Shown piece after piece: positions 34,505 to 43,707 of a DNA stretch of 64,000 bases; position 1 is the first letter of the stretch, and the number at the start of each line of letters is the position of its first letter. The DNA is taken from positions 436,986-500,985 of the forward strand of contig NZ_LT574838.1 of the NCBI RefSeq assembly GCF_900086725.1, read 5' to 3'. The notes below the pieces were generated by a model that was not told the origin of the DNA, made no database searches, and was given only the letters and a program-made list of their open reading frames with translations. Source of the stretch: Bariatricus massiliensis (GTDB taxonomy: Bacteria > Bacillota > Clostridia > Lachnospirales > Lachnospiraceae). A program made the position numbers and the translations under genes.

Positions 34505-35347
34505 CTACACTCTGAATCTTGTCAATATATCAAGCTTCGCATCGGCCGTTACCCTGACCGCATCTCTGGCCGCCCTCATCATATCTATAATATCCGGCCG
34601 GCTATCCCCTTTCGTCATCTCCTTCACCGCATCTATATATGCTGTGAAAAATTCTGTGCCGACATTCAGCTTGGCAATCCCCAATCTGACCATCTTTTCC
34701 ACATCTTCATCAGGAGTGCCTGAGCCCCCATGCACTACAATCGGGCATTCCACCGTATCCACCAGCTCTTTCAGCAAATCAAATTGAATCTTCGGCGCAT
34801 ATTTATACGCGCCGTGTGCTGTGCCAACAGAAACCGCAAGACAGTCTATTCCCGTATCTTTGACAAATCTGCGCGCCATCACAGGATCCGTGCATCCCTC
34901 CGCGATTACCTCCGGAGTTTCATCGGCCGTCACTATAGTTCCAAGCTCAGCCTCAACAGAAACCCCCACTTTGTGCGCAAGCTCTACCACACGCTTCGTC
35001 TCTCTTACATTCAGCTCATAATCCTCAGAGGCCAAATCAATCATTACCCCGGAGTATCCGCTCTCTATACATTTCTTCGCCTGCTCATAAGACCTGCCAT
35101 GATCCAATCCCAGCGCAATTTTCACGTTGGAACGCTCCGCCGCAGTCTGGGCGATTGCCCGTATATAATCTGGCCCCGCATAATCCACATGTGCATGGTA
35201 AGTTTGTATAATCAATGGAGTCCGCTTATTTTCTGCGGCCGCCGCAACAGCCTGAACTGTCTCCATATTCATAGAATTAAACGCGCCTACCGTTATTTTG
35301 TGCTCCTTCGCATATTGCAGCACCTCTCTATAATTTACCAGTCCCAT
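34505..35347 (-). CDS. Class II ketose-bisphosphate aldolase
   Basis: 280 residues from the ATG at 35347 behind GAGGAGG. Class II features: LGLDHGRSYEQAK (catalytic Asp and zinc His), VEAELGTI, VGTAHGAYKY (zinc His) and VVHGGSGTP, with NVGTEF. This is the fructose/tagatose-bisphosphate group (FbaA, GatY, KbaY). It would split a phosphorylated ketose to DHAP and an aldehyde in the cytoplasm. The kinase stop-start gap is nine bases, suggesting they act on one pathway. Confidence 0.88.
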   Translation of the reverse strand: MGLVNYREVLQYAKEHKITVGAFNSMNMETVQAVAAAAENKRTPLIIQTYHAHVDYAGPDYIRAIAQTAAERSNVKIALGLDHGRSYEQAKKCIESGYSGVMIDLASEDYELNVRETKRVVELAHKVGVSVEAELGTIVTADETPEVIAEGCTDPVMARRFVKDTGIDCLAVSVGTAHGAYKYAPKIQFDLLKELVDTVECPIVVHGGSGTPDEDVEKMVRLGIAKLNVGTEFFTAYIDAVKEMTKGDSRPDIIDMMRAARDAVRVTADAKLDILTRFRV

Positions 35348-35363
35348 GATAATCCTCCTCATT

Positions 35364-36341
35364 CTACTCTTTTACTCTATGCTTACGCATGACATCAAAA
35401 AATACCGCAATTAAAATAATCAAACCTTTTGTAATATTCTGGATATACCAAGGTATCTGAAGCATACTCATGCCATTGGCAAGAACTCCCAGAACAATCG
35501 CTCCAAGCAGCGTACTTCCCATTCGGCCTTCGCCTCCAAGGTAACTGATACCGCCCAGATAACAGGCAGCCACCGCGTCGAACTCCATGGCATTTCCGGT
35601 GGTCGGCTGTCCAGTCGTCACCCTAGAACAGGATATAATACCACAGATAGCGGCCATCAGCCCAGAATACGCATATACAATCCATGTTACCTTTCGGATA
35701 TTGATGCCGGAAAATCTGGCAGCCTCTTTGTTGCCGCCGATCGCGTATACATCCCGTCCAAACTTGCTCTTACTCAAAAGCAGCATACTGATCAAGAATA
35801 AGACAAGAAGGATAATTACCGGAATCGGTATAACATTGAGGAAATATCCATTCCCCAGCGCGCCAAAAGAAGCATCTACATTAATCATGTTTCCTCTTGT
35901 AATTACATAACACAACCCTCGGCCAATCAACTGTGTCGCCAAAGTCACTACAAAGGGCGGCAGTGGAAAACAGGAAAGGAAAAAGCCATTGAACACTCCG
36001 ACCAGAAGGCCGGCTGCCAGACTTATCACGATCGCAGCTCCAAAAGGAAGCCCCGCGTTGGTGATGCTCCACGCACATAGGCAGGAGGTAAATCCCACCA
36101 CGGAGCCCTGCGCCAAGTCAATTCCATTGATTATGATACACATCGTCATCCCAAAACCTAAGATACCAGTAATGGAAATAGATCTCATAATGTTGAACAT
36201 ATTCTTTACTGTACGGAAATTCGGCTGGAGTAAAGATATCAGTATACATATCGCTATCAGACCAATCAGCATGCCAAGATTATTGCGTATATAAATCATC
36301 ACAGGATTTTGAGATTTTGTCTGCACGCGTTCCTTATTCAT
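35364..36341 (-). CDS. Ribose-type ABC transporter permease
   Basis: 325 residues from the ATG at 36341 (MNKERVQTKSQN), eight bases after AGGAGG; the ATG at 36347 is too close to it. About ten helices with the family signature GNKEAARFSGINIRKV and GGISYLGGEGRMGSTLLGA. It forms the channel for the importer with the ATPase gene upstream, which it overlaps by eight bases. Confidence 0.9.
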   Translation of the reverse strand: MNKERVQTKSQNPVMIYIRNNLGMLIGLIAICILISLLQPNFRTVKNMFNIMRSISITGILGFGMTMCIIINGIDLAQGSVVGFTSCLCAWSITNAGLPFGAAIVISLAAGLLVGVFNGFFLSCFPLPPFVVTLATQLIGRGLCYVITRGNMINVDASFGALGNGYFLNVIPIPVIILLVLFLISMLLLSKSKFGRDVYAIGGNKEAARFSGINIRKVTWIVYAYSGLMAAICGIISCSRVTTGQPTTGNAMEFDAVAACYLGGISYLGGEGRMGSTLLGAIVLGVLANGMSMLQIPWYIQNITKGLIILIAVFFDVMRKHRVKE

Positions 36342-37833
36342 TCTCATTTCCTCCTATCGTATATTTCATAATCGCAGTCTCTGAGATTTCATCTCTGGAA
36401 ATCTCCCCGTTTATTTTCCCTTCATATACCATATAAATCCTGTCGCACAGGTTGATAACTTCCGGCATCTCTGAAGAAATAAAAATAACGCCCACTCCCA
36501 TATTCACAATCTCATAAACAAGCTTATATATCTCCTGCTTCGCTCCGACGTCAATCCCCTTGGTCGGTTCGTCCAGAATAAGAATCTTCGGGTTAGTAGC
36601 CATCCACTTGGCCAGTACCACCTTCTGCTGGTTGCCGCCCGACAGATTCCCGACTTTATTGTCGTAGGAAGAGGTTTTTATCCTGAGACGCTTTGCATAT
36701 GTATCAAGAATCTCATCCTTTTTCTTTCTGTTCATCCTGATACCTTTGATCAGTTCTCCCAGAATCGGCAGTGTTATATTAAAATCTACCGTCTGTTTCA
36801 AAATCAGCCCCTCATGTCTTCTGTCCTCCGGGGCCAGAACAATACCCTCTTTCATGGCATCCTTCGGTGAGTTGATTTGAATTTTCCTGCCATCCAGAAT
36901 CACATCACCCTTTTGGGCCTTATCGATTCCAAGAAGCGCCCTCATAATCTCAGAACGCCCGGCGCCCATAAGCCCGTAAAACCCGAGGATTTCCCCCTTC
37001 TTCAAGTGGAAGCTCACATCGTGCACCCGGTCGGAAGAAATATGGTTCGCCTCAAAAAATGTCTCTTGAATGTTGGTTTCATGGGGAGGATAAATATCCT
37101 GAATCTCCCTCCCCACCATCATACTGATCAGCTTGTCAGTCGTCATCTCGGCCGTCTTTTCAGTCGCCACATACTGCCCGTCCCTCAACACCGTTATGTT
37201 GTCACTGATTTCAAAAATCTCGTTTAATTTGTGGGAGACGAAAATAATCGCCACACCTTTACTCTTCAGCGTCCTCATAATCTCCATAAGACGCTCAACT
37301 TCCTCTGCAATGAGTGAGGTCGTCGGTTCATCCAAGACAAGAATTCTGTTCTCCCCCGCCAGTGAACGGCATATTTCTACCATCTGCTGCTGGGCAATAC
37401 TTAGGCTGGCAACCTTTCTGTCGGGCGGAAAATGTTCCATCCCTATCATTGCAAGATATTTGGCCGCCTCCTCATTCATCCTTTTATCGTCTACCGCAAA
37501 TCCCTTTTTAAGAGGATAACTGCCCAGAAATATATTTTCTGCAATGGTCATATTTTTGGCCAGACTAAGTTCTTGATGGATGATACTGATTCCCAGTTTC
37601 TTAGAAGACGCCACATCATCAATAACGACTTTCTCGTCATTTATATATATTTCTCCGCTGTCAGGCCGGTATATACCGGCCAGCACTTTGATCAATGTAG
37701 ATTTCCCCGCACCATTTTCCCCGATTAATGCGTGAATCTCACCTTTTTTTAAATTTAAGTGGATATTGTCGAGCGCTTTGACTCCGGGGAACTCTTTGCT
37801 GATGCCCTGCATCCGTAAAACATAGTCACTCAT
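36334..37833 (-). CDS. Ribose-type sugar ABC transporter ATP-binding protein (double NBD)
   Basis: 499 residues with two nucleotide-binding domains, as in RbsA. The first has GENGAGKSTLIK, SIAQQQMVEICR and VLDEPTTSL; the second has a degenerate Walker A (GLMGAGRSE) but intact LSGGNQQKVVLAKW and LILDEPTKGIDVGAK. It drives import of a pentose or hexose. It overlaps the permease gene and follows the binding-protein gene by 15 bp. Confidence 0.93.
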   Translation of the reverse strand: MSDYVLRMQGISKEFPGVKALDNIHLNLKKGEIHALIGENGAGKSTLIKVLAGIYRPDSGEIYINDEKVVIDDVASSKKLGISIIHQELSLAKNMTIAENIFLGSYPLKKGFAVDDKRMNEEAAKYLAMIGMEHFPPDRKVASLSIAQQQMVEICRSLAGENRILVLDEPTTSLIAEEVERLMEIMRTLKSKGVAIIFVSHKLNEIFEISDNITVLRDGQYVATEKTAEMTTDKLISMMVGREIQDIYPPHETNIQETFFEANHISSDRVHDVSFHLKKGEILGFYGLMGAGRSEIMRALLGIDKAQKGDVILDGRKIQINSPKDAMKEGIVLAPEDRRHEGLILKQTVDFNITLPILGELIKGIRMNRKKKDEILDTYAKRLRIKTSSYDNKVGNLSGGNQQKVVLAKWMATNPKILILDEPTKGIDVGAKQEIYKLVYEIVNMGVGVIFISSEMPEVINLCDRIYMVYEGKINGEISRDEISETAIMKYTIGGNENE

Positions 37834-37848
37834 TCTTGTTCAGCCCCT

Positions 37849-38844
37849 TTAGAATCCTTCATAGGTGGATACATTATCTTTGTTGATTTCTTTACATTCA
37901 AGCTTCACTGTTTTTTCCACTTCATCACCGTTCAGGTAAGAGAGCGCTTTCTCTACTCCCTGATATCCCAGTTCGTGGGGCAGCTGTGCCGCCGTTGCCA
38001 GCAGATATCCGCTCTCAATCAGCTCGCTTGCATTCTTTGTTCCGTCTACACTTGTAACTTTAACTTCGCCCGCCTCATATCCATTGGACTTTAAAGAGGA
38101 ACAGATACCGATAGCAAATACATCGCCTGTTGTAAATACGCCGTTAACATCGGGATGGCTCTGCAGGATGTTGTCCATCAATGTAAGCGCTTCATCTGTC
38201 GTGGCATTCTGTACAATATCCTCTTCGACGATTTCTACATCCGGATATTCTTTCATCAAATCATAGAGCGCCTGTTTTCTGTCGTTTACTGCATCGCTTC
38301 CTGTCGTAGTGATAGTCGCTATCTTTCCTTTTCCACCAATTCCTTCCAACAGTGCTTTTCCGGCAATCTCCCCGGCGCTGTAGTTGTCTGAAATGACAGT
38401 GGACACTACCCCTGTGCTCTCGTCGGCGGGTGTATCGATACATACTACCGGAATTCCTGCTTCTTCCGCGTCAGATATTGCTGACAGCACCGCATTGGAA
38501 TCGATAGGAATAAGTACAATCGCTTTTACCTTCTGGGCGATTAAATCAGCAAGCTGATCCAGCTGTTTTTGTGAATCCCCTGAAGCGTCTGATATGACAA
38601 CAGAAGCATCTGCATCTAATTTCTTCACAGCGTCTTCCACACCGGAAACGCAGGTGGAATAATAAGAGTTAGCTACATTGGGCACGGAACATCCCCATGT
38701 GGATTTGCCCCCTTCAGCCTCCTCGCTGGTCTTTGTCTCCTCTTTCTTCTTGTCCTCTCCTTCCGACGCACCCTTTCCGCAGCCCGCCGCTAACGCACAA
38801 ATCATCATGACACTCATCAACACCGCTAATACTCTTTTTTTCAT
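37849..38844 (-). CDS. Sugar ABC transporter substrate-binding lipoprotein
   Basis: 331 residues. A lipoprotein signal ends in ALAAGC (lipid-attached Cys about residue 22), followed by an acidic Lys/Glu linker and a periplasmic-binding-protein type 1 domain of the RbsB group (SVPNVANSYYSTCVSGVEDA, IPIDSNAVLSAISDAEEAGIP in two parts, TSVDGTKNASELIESG). It captures the sugar outside the membrane. First gene of the leftward operon. Confidence 0.92.
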   Translation of the reverse strand: MKKRVLAVLMSVMMICALAAGCGKGASEGEDKKKEETKTSEEAEGGKSTWGCSVPNVANSYYSTCVSGVEDAVKKLDADASVVISDASGDSQKQLDQLADLIAQKVKAIVLIPIDSNAVLSAISDAEEAGIPVVCIDTPADESTGVVSTVISDNYSAGEIAGKALLEGIGGKGKIATITTTGSDAVNDRKQALYDLMKEYPDVEIVEEDIVQNATTDEALTLMDNILQSHPDVNGVFTTGDVFAIGICSSLKSNGYEAGEVKVTSVDGTKNASELIESGYLLATAAQLPHELGYQGVEKALSYLNGDEVEKTVKLECKEINKDNVSTYEGF

Positions 38845-38912
38845 TTTCTACCTCCTGAATGTGTTCCGAACATTTTTGTTCGTTTATGTTTGTTTGTTTC
38901 TTTATGTGTTTT

Positions 38913-38957
38913 ATATTAACATATATTTTGTTTTAAATCAACTATTTTTGTTGATTT
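38913..38957 (-). promoter_or_regulatory. Promoter and operator of the sugar operon
   Basis: TTGATT (38941-38936), a 17-bp spacer and extended TGTTAATAT (-10 at 38918-38913) on the minus strand. The -35 is embedded in AAATCAAC-N7-GTTGATTT (38935-38957), a perfect inverted repeat suited to DeoR-family repression. Confidence 0.65.
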
Positions 38958-39004
38958 TTCTTCCAAATACACTTTTCCAATCTTTTCCGCACAAAAATAG
39001 CAGT

Positions 39005-39024
39005 TGATTTTTTAGTAAAAATCA
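39005..39024. promoter_or_regulatory. Second TGATTT inverted repeat
   Basis: TGATTTTT-TAGT-AAAAATCA lies just upstream of a TATACT at 39032-39037, the likely -10 of the regulator gene. It shares the TGATTT half-site with the operator at 38935-38957, suggesting one repressor controls both directions. Confidence 0.5.
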
Positions 39025-39084
39025 TTTACACTATACTAAAATGTAAGTTTTTGTTCTTTTTAGTTCTATTAAGGAGGCCATATT

Positions 39085-39852
39085 TTGTTAAAAGATAAAA
39101 GACGTGAAGAGATTTACAGTTTATTGTTAGAAAATGGACAGGTTCAGACAAAAGAGCTGTCAGAATTATTTCATACATCCGAGATGACTATACGGAGAGA
39201 TTTGGACGACCTTTGTACCCGTGACGAAGTAATACGCACCCACGGCGGCGCTCTTCTCTCCCAAGAGTCTGATTCAGAAACCACTTCTGAACATGCGCCC
39301 AGCAGTACATTCGAACCTATGAAAGAAGCGATAGCTAAAAGCGCTTTAAAATTCACATCCGACGCACAGACTATCTATATTGATTCCGGCACTACGACCA
39401 GCTATATTGCCAAGCATCTGCCAAAAAACAGCCACAATGTGGTCGTGTCAAATAATCTCCGCATTGTACAGGAAGTTGCCTTAAGGCCCCATGTCTCCGC
39501 ATTGATTATCGGCGGCACACTCCGGCCGGACCGCCTTTCCTGTTACGGCACACAGACCGAAGAACAGATTCGCCAGTACAAGGTAGATATCGCATTCCTT
39601 GGCGCTTCCTCCGTCGGTGAGGACGGTTATTTTTATGACAGTTATACCCCTGAGGCCGGTGTCAAAAAAGCTATCATCCAGTCCGCACGGGAAACGTATG
39701 TACTTGTGGATTCCTCAAAGTTCGAAAAATACAGTCTGATTGCCTACAGCCATGTAGCCGATGTAACCGGCCTTATTGTGGACAGTGGAATATCCCCCAA
39801 GATTCTGGAAAAATTCAGAGGCATGGGCGCCAATATAATTGTGGTGCCTTAA
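39085..39852 (+). CDS. DeoR family transcriptional repressor
   Basis: 255 residues. An N-terminal winged helix, RREEIYSLLLENGQVQTKEL with MTIRRDLDDL, is followed by a DeoR-C sugar-phosphate sensor with IYIDSGTTTSYIAKHL and GGTLRPDRLSCYG. The start is a TTG at 39085 with AAGGAGG seven bases upstream. Divergent to the sugar operon, it most likely represses that operon until a phosphorylated intermediate binds. Confidence 0.9.
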   Translation: MLKDKRREEIYSLLLENGQVQTKELSELFHTSEMTIRRDLDDLCTRDEVIRTHGGALLSQESDSETTSEHAPSSTFEPMKEAIAKSALKFTSDAQTIYIDSGTTTSYIAKHLPKNSHNVVVSNNLRIVQEVALRPHVSALIIGGTLRPDRLSCYGTQTEEQIRQYKVDIAFLGASSVGEDGYFYDSYTPEAGVKKAIIQSARETYVLVDSSKFEKYSLIAYSHVADVTGLIVDSGISPKILEKFRGMGANIIVVP

Positions 39853-39875
39853 AATGCAAAAGGGGAATTGCAAAG

Positions 39876-39925
39876 GGGACAGGTCCCAACGCGTTGGGAC
39901 CCGTCCCTCTCTACAATTCTCGCAC
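39876..39925. repeat. Palindromic repeat, copy 2
   Basis: The 32-bp stem-loop 39876-39907 has one mismatch and the same centre, AACGCGTT. It and the following CTCTCTACAATTCTCGCA match copy 1 at 32985 nearly base for base. It follows the DeoR gene and precedes the broken ABC gene, and may act as a terminator for both. Confidence 0.8.
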
Positions 39926-39941
39926 AATTATATCATTTGTC

Positions 39942-41481
39942 TCACACATAAAAGTCTGCCTGCATATGAAACAGTTCTGCATAATATCCATCGATGTTCA
40001 AAAGTTCTTCATGAGTACCATATTCTCTTACTCGGCCGTTCTCAAATACCACAACTTTATCGCAAAACTTGGAGCTGGCAAGCCTATGTGAAACAAAAAC
40101 CGCTGTCTTTCCCTCTACCATTTTATGAAATCGCTTATAAATCTCATATTCGGCCCTAGGATCAAGCGCTGCTGTAGGTTCGTCCAAAATAACAAATGGC
40201 GCATCCTTATACAGCGCTCTGGACAAAGCAATTTTTTGCCCTTCCCCTCCAGAAGGCTCAAACCCTTTTTCCTCAAAATTCTTATGTACATATGTATGTA
40301 TGCCATCCTCAAGATTTTCCAGTTTGTCGCCAAATCCATTTTCTTTCAGAAGTCTTTCCACTTGTTCATCTGTCACTTCACCTGCACGGTCAAATACAAT
40401 GTTCTCCTTTATCGTAAAAGATAATAAACGATAATCTTGAGATACGGTCGCCAGTAATTTTTGGTATTCATCATAGTCAAATCTGCGAATATCTATATTA
40501 TTCAAAAGAATCGTCCCCTGCGTCGGATCATAATATCGGCACAACAATTTTATAAATGTAGTCTTCCCCGCACCATTTTTGCAGCACATCATTCATCGCA
40601 GCCGCAAACTGCGCCACCGCCCCGACATACATGGAAAAATCCCCGATAGAAATCGCCCCTTTTACCACATTATAAATTAAATATGCGTAAGAACCTCCTT
40701 CCCGAATCAGTGCAGTTGCCGTACTGAAATATACGGCCTTATTGTTCTCCAGCACTTGCTTTGTATAAAATTGGTTCGATTCGTCCAATGTTTTCCCAGT
40801 TCTCTGTAAAATCCAATTTTTCAATCCAAAAGTACGAATCTCTTTCCCATATGACGGATCTTCAATTATTCCCAACAAATATGCGGTACGTCTTTCTATC
40901 GGCACCTGTTCCATCTGCCATTCCACTGTCCTCTTGCGAACTCTCCCCTCCATCACCGCATTGAGCAAAATCAACCCAATAAAAATAAGCACAATCCAGA
41001 TTCTAAACGTAGCGATAATCGCTATGAGTCCCGCAAATACAAATATTTTTCCAATTATATTCACGGCGCTGTCTAAAACGACACCGAATCCTTGGCCATT
41101 CGCAAATATAAATTTTTTAGCTCTCTCTTTTGTATCTAAGAATTCAGAACTTTCCAATCTCTCAAAATCACAGTCAGCCAGCTTTTCCGCCACCATTATC
41201 TGAAACTTATTAAATACCTCGCCCTTACATATAAGACTCCTGCCTCTAAAAAAAGCCGCCAGCATGTTGCCGAACATATTGACTCCAATAAGTATTATCG
41301 TAAAAACAAACAGGTAACTCCCTCGCTGCTCCCCCATCAATTCATCAATAATAAATTTAGGAAAGATAACGGCCACCAACGGAATCAACGCATAAACCAC
41401 CTGATAAGCAAATACATAAAATACATATGACTTTTTAAATTTCCAACAATAATGAAGCAAAAACTTTAAACTTTTAAACAC
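39942..41481 (-). pseudogene. ABC transporter (TM-NBD) with internal out-of-frame deletion
   Basis: The 5' part (41481-40528) encodes a membrane domain from a GTG start with GGGGG upstream (VFKSLKFLLHYCWKF). It loses frame after AQFAAAMNDV. The 3' part (40592-39942) begins near Walker A (KNGAGKTTFIKLL) and keeps SGGEGQKIALSRAL and FVILDEPTAALD. The 70-80 residues expected between the last membrane helix and Walker A are missing, and the halves overlap in different frames. I infer a deletion of a few hundred bases. A TATACT -10 (41509-41504) preceded by five CA units lies upstream. Once a peptide or drug exporter half. Confidence 0.82.
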
Positions 41482-41762
41482 TATACATTCACCCCCTTTC
41501 CAGAGTATAACACACACACAAATACAAGTGAATGACATTACACGCATTTCTTCAAGCAACAGTTCATATTTTCTGTCTTGAGATTGTCGTATGTCTGCAG
41601 TAAAATATAGTTAACAAAAAAGACAAATCAAATGCGCTCTTGTTCGACTACAATCTTCTGAAAAAGGAACCACTTATGGCGATATACGAAATCTAATCTG
41701 CTTACTTTCTCATGTGGCCCGGGTATTTCCCGTGAGGAATACAGAATGACCGGGATGAATAG

Positions 41763-41981
41763 AAAACTGCAGATAAAGTAATCCCTTACATATCTAAAAA
41801 ACGGCGAACTTTTGACCAGCCTGATGAAATGGGTCAAATGACGGATGTGTTCGCATTTGATTCTGTATTGCAAAAACTACCTGATAGGTGAATTGCACAT
41901 GATGACGAGTTTGCCAGTGAGCTTCTGGAGGAATACATTTTTGCTAACAATGATGTGTGGCACATCTTACGGAGGAAATAA
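41763..41981 (+). pseudogene. ORF remnant with in-frame stop
   Basis: One frame reads TADKVIPYISKKRRTFDQPD... and continues through a TGA at 41889-41891 to ELLEEYIFANNDVWHILRRK and a stop. It has the look of coding sequence without a start codon. I do not recognise the family. The rest of the 41560-41982 gap shows nothing else I can name. Confidence 0.35.
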
Positions 41982-41982
41982 A

Positions 41983-42468
41983 ATGAAAAACCAAATCACC
42001 AACAGAAATCTAAGACTAAAAAGAATTACCTGCGATACTGACAGAGTAAATATCACAAGGTCAATACTGGAATCATTGCCAGATTGGTTCGGCATCCCCG
42101 AAGCAACAGAAGCGTACATCTCAGGCAGCAAGGGCCAACCATTTTTCTGTGCATTTAAGGATGAAAAGCCCATGGGCTTTCTCTATCTAAAGGAAACAGG
42201 CAAGCACACGGTGGAGCTGGCTGTTATGGGCGTATTGCAGGAATATCACAGAACCGGGATTGGGAAAGCACTTTTCTGTGCAGCGCAGGAAGAAGCAAAA
42301 CGACAAGGATACGCATTTATTCAAGTAAAAACCGTGCAGATGGGAAGGTATGAAATCTATAATGCCACAAATCAATTTTATCTTTCCTTGGGTTTTAAGG
42401 AGCTGGAAGTATTTCCGACTTTGTGGGACGAATGGAATCCCTGCCAGATTTACATCATGGCGCTATGA
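41983..42468 (+). CDS. GNAT family N-acetyltransferase
   Basis: 161 residues from the ATG at 41983 after GGAGG; the longer ORF has no ribosome site. The acetyl-CoA loop reads VLQEYHRTGIGKALFCAAQEEA, and the final strand is FYLSLGFKELEVFPTLWDEWNPCQIYI. It would acetylate a small molecule or peptide amine; the substrate is unknown. It lies in the decayed patch between the broken ABC gene and the butyrate operon and may be a recent arrival. Confidence 0.85.
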   Translation: MKNQITNRNLRLKRITCDTDRVNITRSILESLPDWFGIPEATEAYISGSKGQPFFCAFKDEKPMGFLYLKETGKHTVELAVMGVLQEYHRTGIGKALFCAAQEEAKRQGYAFIQVKTVQMGRYEIYNATNQFYLSLGFKELEVFPTLWDEWNPCQIYIMAL

Positions 42469-42561
42469 TCTACCCTGCCCTGACTTCATCTATTGAAAGA
42501 TGATGTTGGTGGGATTACTTTTTGCCTATCCTGTTCATAGTGGACGTGCTGCTTTTCAGTG

Positions 42562-42598
42562 AAAAAGCCGCTTTGCTGATTTCATTCAGCAAAACGGC
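42562..42598 (-). terminator. Terminator of the butyrate operon
   Basis: GCCG..TTGCTGA pairs with TCAGCAA..CGGC around a six-base loop, followed on the minus strand by TTTTT. It lies about 40 bp after the etfA stop and 100 bp after the convergent GNAT gene. Confidence 0.8.
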
Positions 42599-42639
42599 CA
42601 ATAAATCCTATTATTCCATAAACAGCTTTTTAATGAATC

Positions 42640-43683
42640 TTACTTAGAAATCGCTGCTGCTTTAATCTGCTTTGTAAGTTCCGGCACAATCTTATTCAAA
42701 TCGCCTACGATTCCATAATCAGCCACGTCGAAAATCGGCGCTGTCTCATCCTTGTTGATCGCGATGATGACATCTGCCTCTTCCATACCTGCCACATGCT
42801 GAATCGCCCCGGAGATACCGATTGCGAAGTACACCTGTGGGCGCACCGTCTTACCGGTCTGACCTACCTGAAGATCTTTCGGTTTCCAGCCGTTATCTAC
42901 TACCGCACGGGAGCAGCTCACTTCTCCGCCGAGAGCCTCTGCCAATTCCTCGAGTATACGGAAATTCTCCGGACTTCCCACTCCACGGCCTCCGGATACA
43001 AGAATCTTTGCATCCATGATATCCACCGTCTCAGAAACAGCCTTCACGACATCCATAATCTCCACATACTTATTATCTGGTGTAAACCCCGGATTGAATT
43101 CTTCCACCTCAGCTTTTGCGCCTTCGATTTTATCAATCTTCTGCATAACACCCGGGCGTACAGTCGCCATCTGCGGACGGTTATCCGGGCATGCGATGGT
43201 CGCGATTGTATTTCCACCGAACGCAGGACGTGTCATCAACAGCTGGTTATGCTTCTGCTCTTTGCCGGCCACAGGATTGATCGGGAAATCTCCGATTTCA
43301 AGCTGCGTACAGTCTGCCGTGAGCCCTGTCGCTACCCTTGCAGACACTCTCGGGCCTAAGTCACGGCCGATAGCTGTCGCGCCAACTAACATGATTTCCG
43401 GTTTGTATTTATTGATAACCTCGGACAGCGCATGCGCATATGGCTCTGTACGGTACACTTTCAGCTCCGGATCATCTACAACAATTACTTTCTCAGCTCC
43501 GTGTGCAGCCAGCTCATCTGCGAGCCCTTTGATTTCAGAACCGATTACCACTGCCGCCACATATGTATCCAAATCCCCGGCAAGATCCTTTGCTTTTCCA
43601 AGAAGCTCAAAAGCGATTCCACTCAGCTTATTATCTACCTGTTCAGCAAAGACATATACTCCTTTATATTCTTCTAAATTCAT
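42640..43683 (-). CDS. etfA: Electron transfer flavoprotein alpha subunit
   Basis: 347 residues from the ATG at 43683 (MNLEEYKGVYVFAEQ). The C-terminal FAD domain has VSGGRGVGSPENFRILEELA, QVGQTGKTVRPQVYFAIGISGAIQH and INKDETAPIFDVADYGIVGD. With EtfB and Bcd it forms the bifurcating complex that couples crotonyl-CoA reduction by NADH to ferredoxin reduction. Last gene of the operon. Confidence 0.96.
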   Translation of the reverse strand: MNLEEYKGVYVFAEQVDNKLSGIAFELLGKAKDLAGDLDTYVAAVVIGSEIKGLADELAAHGAEKVIVVDDPELKVYRTEPYAHALSEVINKYKPEIMLVGATAIGRDLGPRVSARVATGLTADCTQLEIGDFPINPVAGKEQKHNQLLMTRPAFGGNTIATIACPDNRPQMATVRPGVMQKIDKIEGAKAEVEEFNPGFTPDNKYVEIMDVVKAVSETVDIMDAKILVSGGRGVGSPENFRILEELAEALGGEVSCSRAVVDNGWKPKDLQVGQTGKTVRPQVYFAIGISGAIQHVAGMEEADVIIAINKDETAPIFDVADYGIVGDLNKIVPELTKQIKAAAISK

Positions 43684-43707
43684 CCTATTCACCACTTTTC
43701 CTTTATA

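Noticed and set aside
41511..41520. Five CA units in the promoter of the broken ABC gene as a phase-variation tract
   Set aside because: Too short to slip often, and the gene downstream is already inactivated.
41628..41873. Minus-strand 81-codon ORF upstream of the GNAT gene
   Set aside because: No ribosome site or motif; the opposite strand carries the better coding-like remnant.
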